DNA of 64,000 bases from assembly GCF_000003815.2 (NCBI RefSeq), contig NC_049985.1, forward strand, positions 14,104,411 through 14,168,410. The letters are read 5' to 3'. Of the stretch, positions 11,901-23,028 are shown in pieces. The notes beneath the pieces were generated by a model. The model did no database searches. It had not been told where the DNA came from and saw nothing but the letters and a program-made list of their open reading frames with translations. Source of the stretch: Branchiostoma floridae. Its lineage: Eukaryota; Chordata; Leptocardii; Amphioxiformes; Branchiostomatidae. The translations under genes and the position numbers were made by a program. Position 1 is the stretch's first letter. The number at the start of each line of letters is the position of its first letter.

Positions 11901-13107
11901 TTAGTATGTATTATGTCGGATCTTGTGTATCCATCAAAGTATGGGACAATTGTATTAAATATCGCTACAATATTGATGCCACAGGATAAATGCAGTCGCC
12001 CTAGGCGGCCTGAACCAGGTAGGCGACTGGGATGAGGGATGGAGGGAGGAGGATGAGAAGAAGATATGGGACGGTGCAATTAAAATGATACCTGCGATAA
12101 AGGTGGGTTTACTGGACCTTACCCTCATAACATTACATGATTTTCCATCTGGAATTGCTGGTGTGGACAAGCCTTTACGATGGTCAGGTTTGTTCTCTGG
12201 TAACTTTATGCACATAACAATGGGTCACTGAAAGGTACGGAAGGTACGTATGGAAGCGTGGGGTTTGAAGTACTGTAATGTTCATTATTTCTGGATATTT
12301 CATTATGTAGATCATTTCTGCGCCACAAGAAGAACGCGGTAGAGGTACAGAGACGATCTCCCGGCTTTAGAACCTGGCCCATATGTTGAAAATCCGCGCT
12401 CCTCCCGAAAATGAACACCGGCGTTCCTTACATGTCCTAGAGGGCCTGCTACAGCTATCCTTGATTAAAAGTCACACATTTCCACAATGGGGTCCGACCG
12501 GGCAGTTGGTGAGCGAAAAGTTTGACAAAAGACAAAAAAAAAAAAAAAAAAAAAACAACAACACAAAACAGACCAAAACTAATTCAACAGCATACCTTGT
12601 ACATATCGATTGACATAAACATTAATTTTCCGTTTCCGCAAACAGCCCTGCCGGCCCCCGGTGTGAAATGTGAAGTAGACCTACTCTCCAAGCAGAGGTT
12701 GAGTCGCGGAGATATAGAAGTAGTCGGGAAATTTACCTGTGCGCTCCTCATACCGGTAGATTTCCCGACTACTATCATATCTCCGCGACTAAACCTCAGT
12801 TTGGAGAGTAAAGTAGATCTAAATGAGGCTACTGTCATTCGGCGCTAACTCAGATGGTCCCACTGTTCCGAAACAGGGAGCCCAAGTTCTGGCCAAGTGG
12901 ACGGGCCTGCGTCCTGTGCGGGAGCGGATAAGACTGGAGAGGGACACCGTAAAGGACACCCCTGTCATCCACAACTACGGTCACGGCGGTTACGGCGTCA
13001 CCTACCACTGGGGATGTGCACTGCAGGCGGCCTCGCTCGCTGCCAAAGCTATGGATGACATAGCTGCTAAAGCGTCTTCCACAAGAGTCCACAAATCTCG
13101 TTACTAA
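8949..13107 (+). CDS. DAO: D-amino-acid oxidase (FAD flavoenzyme), 9 coding exons, 342 aa
   Basis: Coding exons: 8949-9130, 9725-9839, 10219-10295, 10558-10623, 10859-10913, 11177-11278, 11419-11501, 11985-12102, 12877-13107. All junctions are GT-AG and phases agree. The enzyme oxidatively deaminates D-amino acids to keto acids, ammonia and H2O2, normally in peroxisomes. The N-terminus has the FAD-binding [14 protein letters not shown] motif. Later come [15 protein letters not shown], Tyr219 and Tyr223 in YNSPYIIPG, Arg278 in GLRPVR, and HNYGHGGYG near residue 300, matching human DAO Tyr224, Tyr228 and Arg283 with a constant offset of five. YNSPY and GHGGYG favour DAO over D-aspartate oxidase. 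Length is close to the human 347 aa. The C-terminus is SRY, not a classic PTS1. Two adjacent in-frame ATGs start the protein; the first is used here. Introns carry several MITEs and a SINE. Confidence 0.93.
9347..9464. mobile_element. 118-bp foldback MITE (family A, hAT-type) in DAO intron
   Basis: Termini are 25-bp perfect inverted repeats (9347-9371 and 9440-9464) starting TAATCTCCAAGCAGATCTTC. The element is flanked by an exact 8-bp direct repeat GGTTTGGC at 9339-9346 and 9465-9472. An 8-bp target-site duplication is typical of hAT transposons. No coding capacity. A second copy of identical length lies at 31246-31363. Confidence 0.85.
9880..10055. mobile_element. 176-bp foldback MITE (family B) in DAO intron
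   Basis: Ends are about 34-bp inverted repeats beginning TAGCCTGGGTA and running to AGTTCGCTCC, with a few mismatches. Flanks are TATTTTGC at 9872-9879 and TGTTTTGC at 10056-10063, an 8-bp duplication with one mismatch. The interior holds a diverged direct duplication around TATACAGTCGCTTCT. Confidence 0.7.
11533..11715 (+). mobile_element. tRNA-derived SINE in DAO intron
   Basis: A-box-like TGGCACAATCGG is followed by a B-box GCTTCGAATCC about 45 bases on. Then comes a body (GAAAGGCACTTAACACGACT) shared with copies at about 29450 and 31850. Exact ends are not defined. Confidence 0.55.
12531..12570 (+). repeat. Poly-A / A-rich tract
   Basis: About 21 consecutive A, followed by CAACAACAC, in the last DAO intron. 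It may be a retroposon tail; no element body was recognised. Confidence 0.6.
12682..12811. mobile_element. Foldback MITE (family C, tips like family A)
   Basis: Long inverted repeat: the left arm starts TACTCTCCAAGCAGAGGTTG and continues to the GTCGCGGAGATAT and TAGTCGGGAAAT segments; the right arm mirrors these. Flanks AGTAGACC (12674-12681) and AGTAGATC (12812-12819) form an 8-bp duplication with one mismatch. The outermost TCTCCAAGCAGA matches family A, but the interior differs. Confidence 0.65.
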
Positions 13108-14328
13108 ACGTGCTGTACTGGTTTATAGCTAGTTTAGATGGTTTTATTATTGAAAGGGACATGTAAAAATACAAATAAAAGTACGAGGACGAAGTGACGG
13201 CCGACTCAAATTGTACACTTGTTACACAAGTTGTAAAGTTTAGATGTTTCTGACTAGATCAAATTGAATGGGCGGTGCACTAAGTCCTTGTCAGATCCAA
13301 AGGCCGAAATGTGTTACAAGTTGAATGCAGATGCAATCTAGTCAGCTATAAGGTAAGGCCCAAAGGAGTGAGTTCCTTGGTGGTCTACAACACCAACGCA
13401 ATGTCTTATCCACAGTGTTCAATTACGAAAAACTAGTCATATCATATTTTGATAAGATTTATCAAAGATGACAATATTGTTAGATTGTTGTACAATGATC
13501 TATACAAGGAAAATGATTTCATTGCATATGATCATGTTTTTTGCAGGGATATATTTATTGTATGATTCACATGATATTTTATACCGGGTGATTTTTAAAA
13601 GTACATACTGACCCATTCACTTGGATTTAACTAGTTGTTCTGTGGAAGCATTACGCACAATAAAAGTATGTGATGGAATACATTTCTTTAAGGCAAAAAT
13701 TCCACTATATGATTATACAAGTAGTGAAAGCTTCTTGGTTAATAGAATTATCAGGACTTAAATCATGTGATCTGTGCCTTTATTATATTTTGTTTGACTG
13801 TGACAGGAGATTCTCATGAAAAATAAAGATTCAAACAAACAAATTTGAACACATTGCCTTCTTCAATGAAGTCCGTTAGAAAACCAGTAGCTGGCCGTAC
13901 TAACATATACAATCAGACACTAGCACGTGATAAGCCCTAAAAGTGTTAGCCACGAAGCTCGAGTCTACGAGAACACGGAAATGCACCCTACATCTGCTTG
14001 TAGGGCACGAAACTCCAGGATGAGACCATCAGCACGGTAGGGATACACGTTTTTCCGAAGTCGCACCACGTGTACGGTGTAGGCCTTGCGGGACAGTAAC
14101 GTTACATCAACTAAACTTCAGGATAAACGACCTAGATTCATTTGAGTGACGTGATTAGGTTTATAAGGATCTGGCACATAAGCCGGTAGCTTCGTAAACG
14201 TGGTGTTTGGGGTCTTGCCTAGCCTTGAGTCAGGAAACAGAGAACGCCCCCCTCCCCCATATTACATCACCTCGCCAGGCCAAGAACATGTCTTTCTAAT
14301 ATTTTTCGGACTTTGACCCTGTGTAAGG
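13108..14328. other. DAO 3'UTR and DUS3L upstream region
   Basis: A polyadenylation signal AATAAA lies at 13174-13179, with further copies near 13660 and 13822, so DAO may have alternative 3' ends. The DUS3L promoter should lie in the right part. No other gene seen. Confidence 0.5.
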
Positions 14329-17300
14329 ATGGAGCAGGAGAGTGGAGCAGAAGCTCCAACAGTAGCTAAAGAAATATCTCAAGCTGAGAAGGAATCGGCA
14401 GAGAGCATCTTGAACGCACCAGGCGTCTTGAGGATCAAGAAGGAGTTCCTGGACTGGAACAAACTTCTCAAGACACATCATGGCCAGTCTTCTAGTGAAG
14501 GAGGCAGTCAGGCAAGCGGTGAGGGCGATAAGACGTCTCCACAAGGTTTGAAGTCACTGTCTCTTCACATTTGTCATACTTAAAATATGAATCAAGTTTG
14601 GTAAAGCAAGGACATAATTATGATTTGTATAAAATCTGTGGGTTAAGTTATCACACTGACTATTGTTGGTAGTCTTGAACTTTCAAGTACATGTGGCGGT
14701 TCTGGCAGTTTAATTGTTCTCTGTTGGTACCTGTAGTGGTGAGTGTCATACAAATGATAATGTTTGTTGGCCTTATAGATATTTGGCCTTATAGATATAA
14801 CAAATCTTGACATTCTTTTTGCTAATAATTCTTCCTGACACATTCAATCAATCAATCAGTCACTGTGTTCTGCATCTATAGTCTGGAAAGTCCTATAGCT
14901 GCATTCAGTCTTTCTTCATCCTTTTCCATTGTTCCTTGCATCCTGCAAGCTTCCTTAGCTCCTGGAGTTTCTTTGCCGTTGTAGGAAAAGCTCGACCTCT
15001 GTGCTTTAGGTCTGCTTTCAGCAGGCTGAGCAGGTTGACACAGTGTCTTCCCTTGCGTGCCTTGAATCTATTTGAACCTAGTATGGCATATTCAAGGGCT
15101 TTTTGTGCAGGTGTGTCTTGTGGCATCCTGAGGATGTGTCCAAACGTAGACCACCTTGCCTGCTCGGCTTTTTCGGAGAGAGGTGTGGTGTTACAGATAC
15201 GGTACAGGGTGTTGTTGGATACCATGCTTTTTGGCCATTGGAGACCTGTGATTGCACGCAGATGTTTCCTGTGGCAGACGTCTAACTTCTCTGTGACTGC
15301 CTTTGGTGCTGCCCAGCTGTTGCAGTTATATAGCATAATGGACACACAGCATGCATTGTACAGCTGTAGCTTCTTTGCCAAAGGAATGCTGGATCTTCGG
15401 ACCCAGATCTTGCAGAAGGATCTAAAAGCAATGTTGCCCATGATGCAGCGTGCTTCTACATCGGCAGAACTACAGAGGAGGGAACCCAGTATCTTACTTT
15501 TCCTCCATTCCTCTTCTCCCCGTTGTGGTTTGTCTGCCAGGTAGACATGTGTAAACTCTGTTTTACCTTCATTAACAAACAGATTTGAGTCTCTTAGATT
15601 CTTTGCTGCCACAGGTAGGAGACTTTCTAGTGGATCTCTTTCCTCATCTAGAAAGTCCACGTCATCCGCATACTCCATCCGCATCCTGACACATTCTAAT
15701 GATTTAATGTGTGTAATAACTATCCATTCCGCTGGCATGGAAAGCAGTGCAACTAGAAGCATACTACCACTTCTAAATGATTGAAAATGTAACATGTGCT
15801 TGATGTTCTTTTTTTCTTTTCCACCAGAGCCACCAAACAAGAAGGGCAAATGGAAGAAAGCGAAAGGCCAGAACAAGCGCAGGCCTCACCAGAAGCCCTC
15901 CGAGCTGTGCGATGTGGTGCGCTTGTGTCCCAGCTTCCTCAAAGACCCTGACTCCTGTCAGTTTGGAGAGAGGTGTCGCTTTAGCCACAGTGTCGAAGAA
16001 TACCTGGCCAATAAGCCTGCAGACTTAGGGGATAGGTGTTACGTTTTTGACACGCATGGTACATGCCCCTTTGGTATCACCTGTCGTTTCGCAAAGTGCC
16101 ACACAGACGACCAAAATGAGAACATCGTAAACCCTGATGTTTACTCTCCTGAAGCAAAGCCAACAACAAGCAATCAACTGCCCAAGGACATACAGACAAG
16201 CCTGAGGAAGAAACAGTACAAGTTTCCCAAAAGTGATGAGTACCTCAGGGCTATAGGGAAGCTGTCTACTGCTCAAGGTAGTGATGACAACAGTGTAGGT
16301 CACAAGAGTAGTGTCAAACCTGGAACAATACTAGAGAACAGAGTTGATGAGGGATTAGGTAACAGCAGCACAACTGTAGTTAATGATGTACAAGATAATG
16401 CACAGGATAAAGAAGTTAGTAAAAATGGAAATGGAACAGAAGAAGTACAAGAAGACAATGAGTCACCCATGTTGCAGATGCCCCCTACTGAAGTGGAGAA
16501 TCCTGCACCAGTAGAGGCTAACAGGCCCTCAGGGTCTGTCACAGATGAAGATGCCATCAAGCTACTTCCTAGAGAAAGGAAGAAGTTGGAATTTGCAGAC
16601 AAATTATACCTTGCACCGCTAACCACGGTTGGAAACCTGCCCTTCCGACGGATCTGCAAGGGTCTTGGGGCGGACATCACGTGTGGAGAGATGGCCATGG
16701 CTTCCAACCTGCTGCAGGGGCAGTCCTCGGAGTGGGCGCTGCTCAAACGACACCAGTCCGAGGACGTCTTCGGCGTACAGATCTGCGGCAGCCATCCCGA
16801 GGTCATGTCCCACGTTGCTGAACTCCTGAATGATACCATCAGTGTAGATTTTGTAGACGTGAATGTTGGCTGTCCCATTGACCTTGTATTCAAGAGGGGC
16901 GGAGGATGTGCCTTAATGGGTAGGCTGACCAAGTTTGAGCAAGTTGTTAAAGGGATGATTGGCATGCTTGACGTACCGTTGACGGTGAAGATGCGTACGG
17001 GAATCTACGAAGAGAAACCTTTTGCGTACAGAGTCGTTCCTCATCTCCGGGACTGGGGCGTTTCCCTTGTCACTCTGCACGGGCGCTCTCGGGAGCAGCG
17101 TTACACCAAGCTGGCCGACTGGGACTACATCTCGGAGTGCGCCAAGGCAGCGAGTCCGATGCCTCTGTTTGGGAACGGCGACATCCTGTCATTCGAGGAT
17201 GCTAACCGGCACAGGGAGAGCACGGGAGTAGCGGGACTCATGATCGCACGAGGTGCCTTGATCAAGCCTTGGATCTTCACGGAGATCAAGGAGCAGCGCC

Positions 17301-17641
17301 ACTGGGACATCTCCTCACACGAGAGGTTTCAGATCCTGAAGGACTTCTCTAACTACGGCCTGGAACACTGGGGTTCAGACACGCAAGGTGTGGAGAAGAC
17401 CAGGCGGTTCATGCTGGAGTGGCTGTCGTTTCTGTTCCGGTACGTACCGGTCGGCGTGCTGGAGCAGCCGCCTCAAAAGATTAACCTCCGACCCCCGTAC
17501 TTTGTCGGTAGGGACGACCTGGAGACTCTCATGGCCAGTGGGAACTGTGCAGACTGGGTCAGACTTAGTGAGATGTTGTTGGGGCCTGCTCCGGCAAACT
17601 TCAACTTCCTACCAAAACACAAGGCTAACTCATACCGATAG
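14329..17641 (+). CDS. DUS3L: tRNA-dihydrouridine(47) synthase 3-like, 2 exons, 676 aa
   Basis: Exons 14329-14545 and 15828-17641, joined phase 1 to give a Gln-Glu-Pro-Pro junction. The protein reduces uridine in the tRNA variable-loop region to dihydrouridine using FMN and NADPH. An acidic N-terminus is followed by two CCCH zinc fingers (about residues 97-122 and 140-162; first finger CPSFLKDPDSCQFGERC), characteristic of Dus3. A long acidic linker follows, then the TIM-barrel from about residue 330 (DKLYLAPLTTVGNLPFRR). The catalytic Cys421 sits in DVNVGCP, followed by GGGCALMGR and the FMN-binding GNGDI and GLMIARGALIKPWIF segments. Human DUS3L is 650 aa, so the length fits. The second exon is unusually long for this window and holds nearly the whole protein. 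Confidence 0.95.
14846..15780 (-). mobile_element. Non-LTR retrotransposon (LINE) fragment, reverse-transcriptase C-terminal half
   Basis: The antisense strand of the DUS3L intron is open for about 290 codons down to a stop at 14905. The translation contains the reverse-transcriptase catalytic motif YADDVDFL, then the thumb/C-terminal segment typical of LINE pol proteins (LGSLL, KLQLYNACCVSIMLYN, HLRAITGLQWP, WSTFGHILRMP). The fingers and endonuclease are absent, so the copy is 5'-truncated. On the element's strand a short ATTG/TTGA tandem at 14846-14858 follows the ORF, like the microsatellite tails of several LINE clades. No frameshift is visible, suggesting a fairly young insertion. The open frame continues into the DUS3L exon by chance. 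Confidence 0.7.
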
Positions 17642-19292
17642 GTTATGGCTCTTCAAGGCATTGAGATGAGCTGTATGGACAGCACAGCAGTTACAGGATA
17701 TCTTTCTTGGAAAATGAATTTGTTCTTTAAACCAGCATTACTGATATAATGTTTAATGTATAATTTGATAGGAGATATTTCTAGACAAGAATATTTCTTC
17801 TTTTAAGTCAAACAAGGAAAAGGATGTCTCTAATCATCATTTAGTGATTTACACACTATAGGGGAACTAAGTGTGGACATTTTCTGATGTGAAAAATATA
17901 TCTGTGGGAATAGAACATAATGATAAGATTCATGCAATTGTTTTCAAAACACATGATTGAAGGAATAGATTGTCAAGAGTTTTTTCCAAAACTGAAAAGG
18001 TAGGTATGTAAAATATGGAATTTGAATGCAGCTCTTACTATGAGTTTTATGTGCATTATTATGTGTTATAACTTTGAGACCTTAGAAGTTTTGGAAAGGT
18101 GGAATGAGCTCTGGAGATCCCTTTTTGATCTGCATTTCAAGAAACAAACAAAAAAATATTTTTTAGTGTTAGTTGAGATCTTTTGGAAAGTAGTAAATGT
18201 TTACGTTGACTGATTTTCTTGGTGATTATATGAAAATATTGCTGGAATGTGAATACTAGAAGTACCATATTCTCCCCATGATTGTCATTAAATGCAGAAT
18301 GAAGATATCTGTTTCCTTTTTTTTGAATGAAATATGTATGCATAATATTATTGTATATGCATGAGTAATTGTCAGGTAGAATACATACTTTCCTGTGTAG
18401 TTGGAATAGTGAATATATGAGCTCATTGTATTATTATCTTGATGATTATGGAAAAGCGACAAATTTGTTTTGTTTCACAGTTTGTGGCAAATATGGTAGA
18501 GAAACATCTGTGTCAGTGTCACTATTTGTTTAGTTTGCTCTAGCCTAATCCCTAATGCAACCCTGAGTGCCTTGTAAGGCTTGCATTGTCTACTTTTATA
18601 AACCAGGTTTGTGATGCATCTTTCAGAATAAAATGTGATGTTTGTGAGAACATATCGTGGTGTTAACATTTTTATATGTAACATAATGGTCAACTTATTC
18701 ATGATGGTAAATCCTGAAAGTTCCTAGTAGTTGCTCAAATTTCAACAGTTGATTGGCACAGAATGGTTCACAGAATGGTTCACAGAATGGTTCAAAGTTT
18801 ACCTTCAGGAAAGCCAATCAACAACAAGGTGCAATGTGCAAAGGCCATTATTTGGCATATAACCTTATCATATTGCGATAAAACCATATTTTCCCATTTT
18901 AGGTATATGTTGACTATTGCCACAGGCAAAAATCAATACATGCACTGATTACCGGTAAAATTTAGTTGCTGTGGTCTTATCATGTAACTTATGAGGGACC
19001 TCAGCAGCAGTATACATGTAATAAAAAATATGTTCGCGGGGATGTAATTTAGCGGTTACCGCCAAAAAAGGACTTTTCGTGGTGGTTTTAAGTTCGCGGT
19101 AGCACCATGTACTCTTATTGCCATAGAAAAATGTTCGCGGTGGTTTTAAGTTCGCGGTGAAGTTGCCACCGCGAACACCGCGAAAGTTTCTGCATTTACA
19201 CAGTACTGGATACCACTCCTGCTAGCCCTACAATACTGCAGTTGATCGTTAGGGGCGCTGTTGCTCACCCACCAGTCATCATCATCATCATC
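17642..19292. other. DUS3L 3'UTR and NXT upstream region
   Basis: A polyadenylation signal AATAAA at 18627-18632 is the likely DUS3L end. A 14-bp unit (ACAGAATGGTTC plus two bases) is repeated three times near 18758-18795. At 19030-19200 is a degenerate foldback made of repeated TTCGCGGTGGTTTTAAG motifs ending near GCATTTACACAGTACTGG, related to the element at 36223. NXT transcription should start just before 19293. Confidence 0.5.
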
Positions 19293-20976
19293 ATGGCGGC
19301 AGTAAACGTGAGTTTTGCTTGCACAAATCAGAATTCGGTTAAAATACAGCTAATGCGCCCTTTTCTGAAATTTCTAACATTGTCTCCGACGAGGATATAT
19401 CAGATAGAAGGTAGCTAATGCAAAGGTTACTTATATTTGGCCTTGAATTCTTTAGTATATCGCAAAATTTGTGCCCCCCTCCCCACTATCTTGACACTTG
19501 TGCAAGTTGTGGGTACGCTTGTGAGCTCGAAATTTTTAGACAGAGGCTATTGACAGGCTAACCTGTTATCAAGGAGCTTTCATCAGTTATTGACAGGCTT
19601 AGTCAAGAAGATTTTTTCCTGAATTTTCGTTTTGAGTGGAATTTTGTCCCTTCCAGCAGGACTTCAAGACTAATGTAGACAACGCCTGCAGGGCAGGAGA
19701 GGAGTTCTCCAAGGTTTTCTACGAGACTTTCGACAAGAGAAGACATGTGAGTTGCAAGACGACCCCAATCTTCAAGTCGAAACAGAAGTGTCAACATAAA
19801 AAAGTTACTCGTCATTAGTAAAATGGTGCTATAGAAAATCCCCAGCAAATTATGGTATTCTAACGGAATAGAAAAATTCTTACAGTCTGTTAGAATCTGA
19901 AAAACATAATGTCGTGTGTCAATTGCAATCTAGAATCTGAAAAACTTAATGTCATGTGTCAAATCTAGAATCTGAAAAGTATAATGTCATGTGTTACTTT
20001 ACTTCTATAAGTTTTCCACTTTAGGTTATAACTTTTGCAGGTTTTGAACAAGCTGTACCTGGACACAGCTAACCTGGTGTGGAATGGTAACGTTGTGAAG
20101 GGACCACAGGAGATCACAAAGTTTCATGATAACTTACCTCACAGTGAACACAAACTCTTCACACTGGACTGTCAACCCCTGCCAGGTAGGTACTAAATCT
20201 CTACCTAGTGTAGCCTGGAGTAATGTGGGCTATAATGTTACCCCCCCCCTTCCACTAGGCTGGTGCTCTCTCTGAGAACTAAAATTTTGTAAGATTTAAA
20301 ATTATCATCAAATTTTCTGATCTAAAAAGGACCTAGGATGGTGCTCTCTTAGAGGCGTAAAATTTAAGATTGCTCAACGGATTGCCAGATCTAAAACCTA
20401 GGATGGTGCTCTTTTCAAGACCTAAATTTAAATTTAAGATTGCTCAACGGATTGCCAGATCTATAAAGCACCTAGGATGGCACTCTCTCAGAGGTCTAAA
20501 ATTTAAGATTGCTCAACGGATTGCCTGATCTAGAAAGAACCTAGGACGGCGCTCTCTCTGAGAGTCAGACTTAAACTAAAGTTTAAAAGATTGCTCGAAG
20601 AATTGTAATTTGTATAGAAAAAACAAACATTTTGTGCCTTTGTTTGTTTTGTTGTCTTTTCAGTCCCACTTTTACATTTTCTTTGTAATTTTGTACACTA
20701 GTATTGTTGCCAGGTAACCCTGCTCTTAGAAATCATAGTTGGACTCAAAGCTATCAAAGAGCCTTGACAATTTGAAATTATAAATGTTACAATCTTTACC
20801 AATCTTTCCCCACAGATGAAGCCACCCAAGGGCAGGCCACAGTACTGGTCACCACCAGCGGAACGGTCAAGTTTGAGGGCAACAACACCATGAAATTTAC
20901 ACAGAACTTTACACTGACCAATCAGGGCAATGTGTGGAAAGTAGCCAGTGACTGTTTCAGGTGCCAGGAGGAATGA
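19293..20976 (+). CDS. NXT: NTF2-related mRNA export cofactor, 4 exons, 136 aa
   Basis: Exons 19293-19307, 19657-19746, 20041-20185, 20816-20976, all GT-AG with matching phases. The protein is a small NTF2-fold partner (p15) that heterodimerises with NXF1/TAP and helps mRNA pass the nuclear pore. Visible family hallmarks: [57 protein letters not shown], and the C-terminal [12 protein letters not shown]. Human NXT1 is 140 aa and NXT2 142 aa, so the 136-aa model is essentially full length. It cannot be assigned to NXT1 or NXT2 because those are a vertebrate duplication. Exon 2 has a CAGCAG tandem acceptor, so one Gln may be optional. Confidence 0.94.
19892..19997 (+). repeat. Short tandem repeat, 35-39 bp unit x3, NXT intron 2
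   Basis: Three copies of TAGAATCTGAAAAACATAAT followed by GTCATGTGTCAA, diverging slightly between copies. Confidence 0.75.
20256..20610 (+). repeat. Minisatellite, about 64-75 bp unit, 4-5 copies, NXT intron 3
   Basis: Repeated blocks of CCTAGGATGGTGCTCTCT, TAAAATTTAAGATTGCTCAA and CGGATTGCCAGATCTA. The outer copies are more diverged than the inner ones. A single diverged copy seems to occur at 34425-34520. Confidence 0.75.
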
Positions 20977-23028
20977 ACACATGTCTGACATTATCAGATG
21001 ACTGTGTGAGGGCTGAAATGGTTGTTTTCAACAACTGTGGGACTTATAACAGAACCATGGGCCATATTAGTGTTGAAAGCACAGGACATCGGAGCAATAT
21101 GAACAAACCGGACTAGTCCTGTGAAGGAGAGGATATTCATGAAGTGGTTTGACAACTGTCCATCAAGATCTCACCGATACATTAAATTTCATACATTCAT
21201 AAAAAGGGAGATAGTTCATTTATTTCTCCATTTCCAATATTGGGAACTTTTCATACAAGTTACATTCCTTATATTAGGATTGCATGTCGAACCGTCGTGA
21301 CTGAAGACAACACAAATTATGTTCATTGAGCTGGAAAGTATGAGAGGGAAATATCACCTGTACATCATGCTATTTTTTTGTTTATGACTGGCAGCACACT
21401 GATGTTGGTGATGGTTATCACTGTATATCAAAGATTATTCTTGAAAAATAAACCTTAAGTTTTAATTTCTGCAAAATCATTACCAGATAAGTTGTCCAGT
21501 AGCTGCTGTATGTTGCAGAACTCTTTAATATGTTCAAGAACTGACTGCAGCCTTAACTCTTGTCACTATCTAGTGTCACCAGCAAAAGAGCATTGGCTGA
21601 AGCTTCAGCTCACAATCTTATCAAGTCATGCAAGAAGCAAGAAAAAGAACTTTCATACACAATACTCTTATTTTTGAGAAGGAATAAAAATGACAATTTG
21701 CTTGTTATCTGATTTAATTGCAGTCTAGTGTTGTTACAGAGGCTGAAATTCATTGACATGGTCTCATAACTTCAAATCAACCTTTAGATCAAAGCAAAAA
21801 ATGGTACATATACAATTGTACATGTACATCGATATGTCACGTAGTAGTACCAAAAAATGTACTAATTAACATCCTCACTACAGCTTGACTCAATAACCAA
21901 CCAAAAGTTGGTACTAAAGACGACTTCAATAGGAAGATGTTAAACTTAACCTTTACAATGTGTTATAGAAATCTAAGGCAATATTGGCATGTTGATATTC
22001 TGTTAAAGGTAGTTATGACAAAATCTTGAGGTCACAGATAACACTGCTATAGGTTTTTGTGACGCTCTGAACCCACCCTTGCAGTGAAGAAGATATAATT
22101 GAGATTTAAGTCATCTTTAAAAAACCATCATGCATTCATAAGGCACTTCTTGCAACATTCTGTTCTGTTTGTTACTAAGAAAGACCAGAAATGCCCCCAA
22201 GTTTTCTTATATGCTATGGACACATGAATTCAATATGGCTGAACAAGATACTAGCACAATTGATATCCCAGTCAGGACCAGGGACGCTGATAACTTTGTT
22301 TTTAAATGCGCAACAGTCGTATTTCACAACACAGAAGTATACATATAGTACAATCAGGAATAAGGCACTAATGAAAATTTTTGTGTCATGCTGTGCAATA
22401 GCAAAAAATCAAAACCACTTTTCACTGTATTCCTGAGTTTTTCAGTAAGAAATACAGCTAGTTATAATTCTCAAACATACAATGTACATGCATTCACTAG
22501 TAATCTGACAATGCTTTTAGCTAATAAATTGGATGCATAAAATATAATATAGGACTATTAACAGCAGCATTTGTACCAGGTACAACAATCACGTGTCACA
22601 GATCTATCACTGCAACATTCATTATTAATACTTGCATCGTATTAACAAGAAGTGTTTGTCATCACTTCTTTGACCAGTAAACTATCTGGTCAGCATTTAT
22701 CAACTTACTAGTAGTCTGAGATATGCATGAGCCTAGTTTTGTTCCACTTGTTGCATGATAGTTCTGCTTGAATATCAAAGTTAAAAATGGTAGCAAAAAC
22801 TGTAGAAAACTGCTTACCAAAAATACAGCATTTACAATTTATACCAGTAAATCCAGTTGGCAAAGAAGGCTGCAAAATTTCTAAACATTGCTCACTTTTG
22901 ATCTTATCGGCCTTTTCATGATCAGTGGATGTCTTTATGTAATACTGCGCAATACTCAACAACAGGTTGAACGGTGAGAATCAGACTAGGGTCTCATACA
23001 GCAGTTCTTGTTAGCAAATTTCCCATCA
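20977..23028. other. Convergent 3' regions of NXT and LIMP-2
   Basis: NXT 3'UTR with AATAAA at 21447-21452. The remainder is likely 3'UTR or downstream DNA of the minus-strand LIMP-2 gene. No gene seen. Confidence 0.5.

Noticed and set aside
12522-12848. 108-codon ORF after the poly-A tract
   Set aside because: Runs through poly-A and a foldback MITE; intronic.
14936-15544. 202-codon plus-strand ORF in the DUS3L intron
   Set aside because: Complement of the LINE reverse-transcriptase frame; the minus frame has the YADD motif.
16300-16965. 221-codon ORF antisense to DUS3L
   Set aside because: Shadow of the conserved DUS3L exon in another frame; no homology or splice logic of its own.
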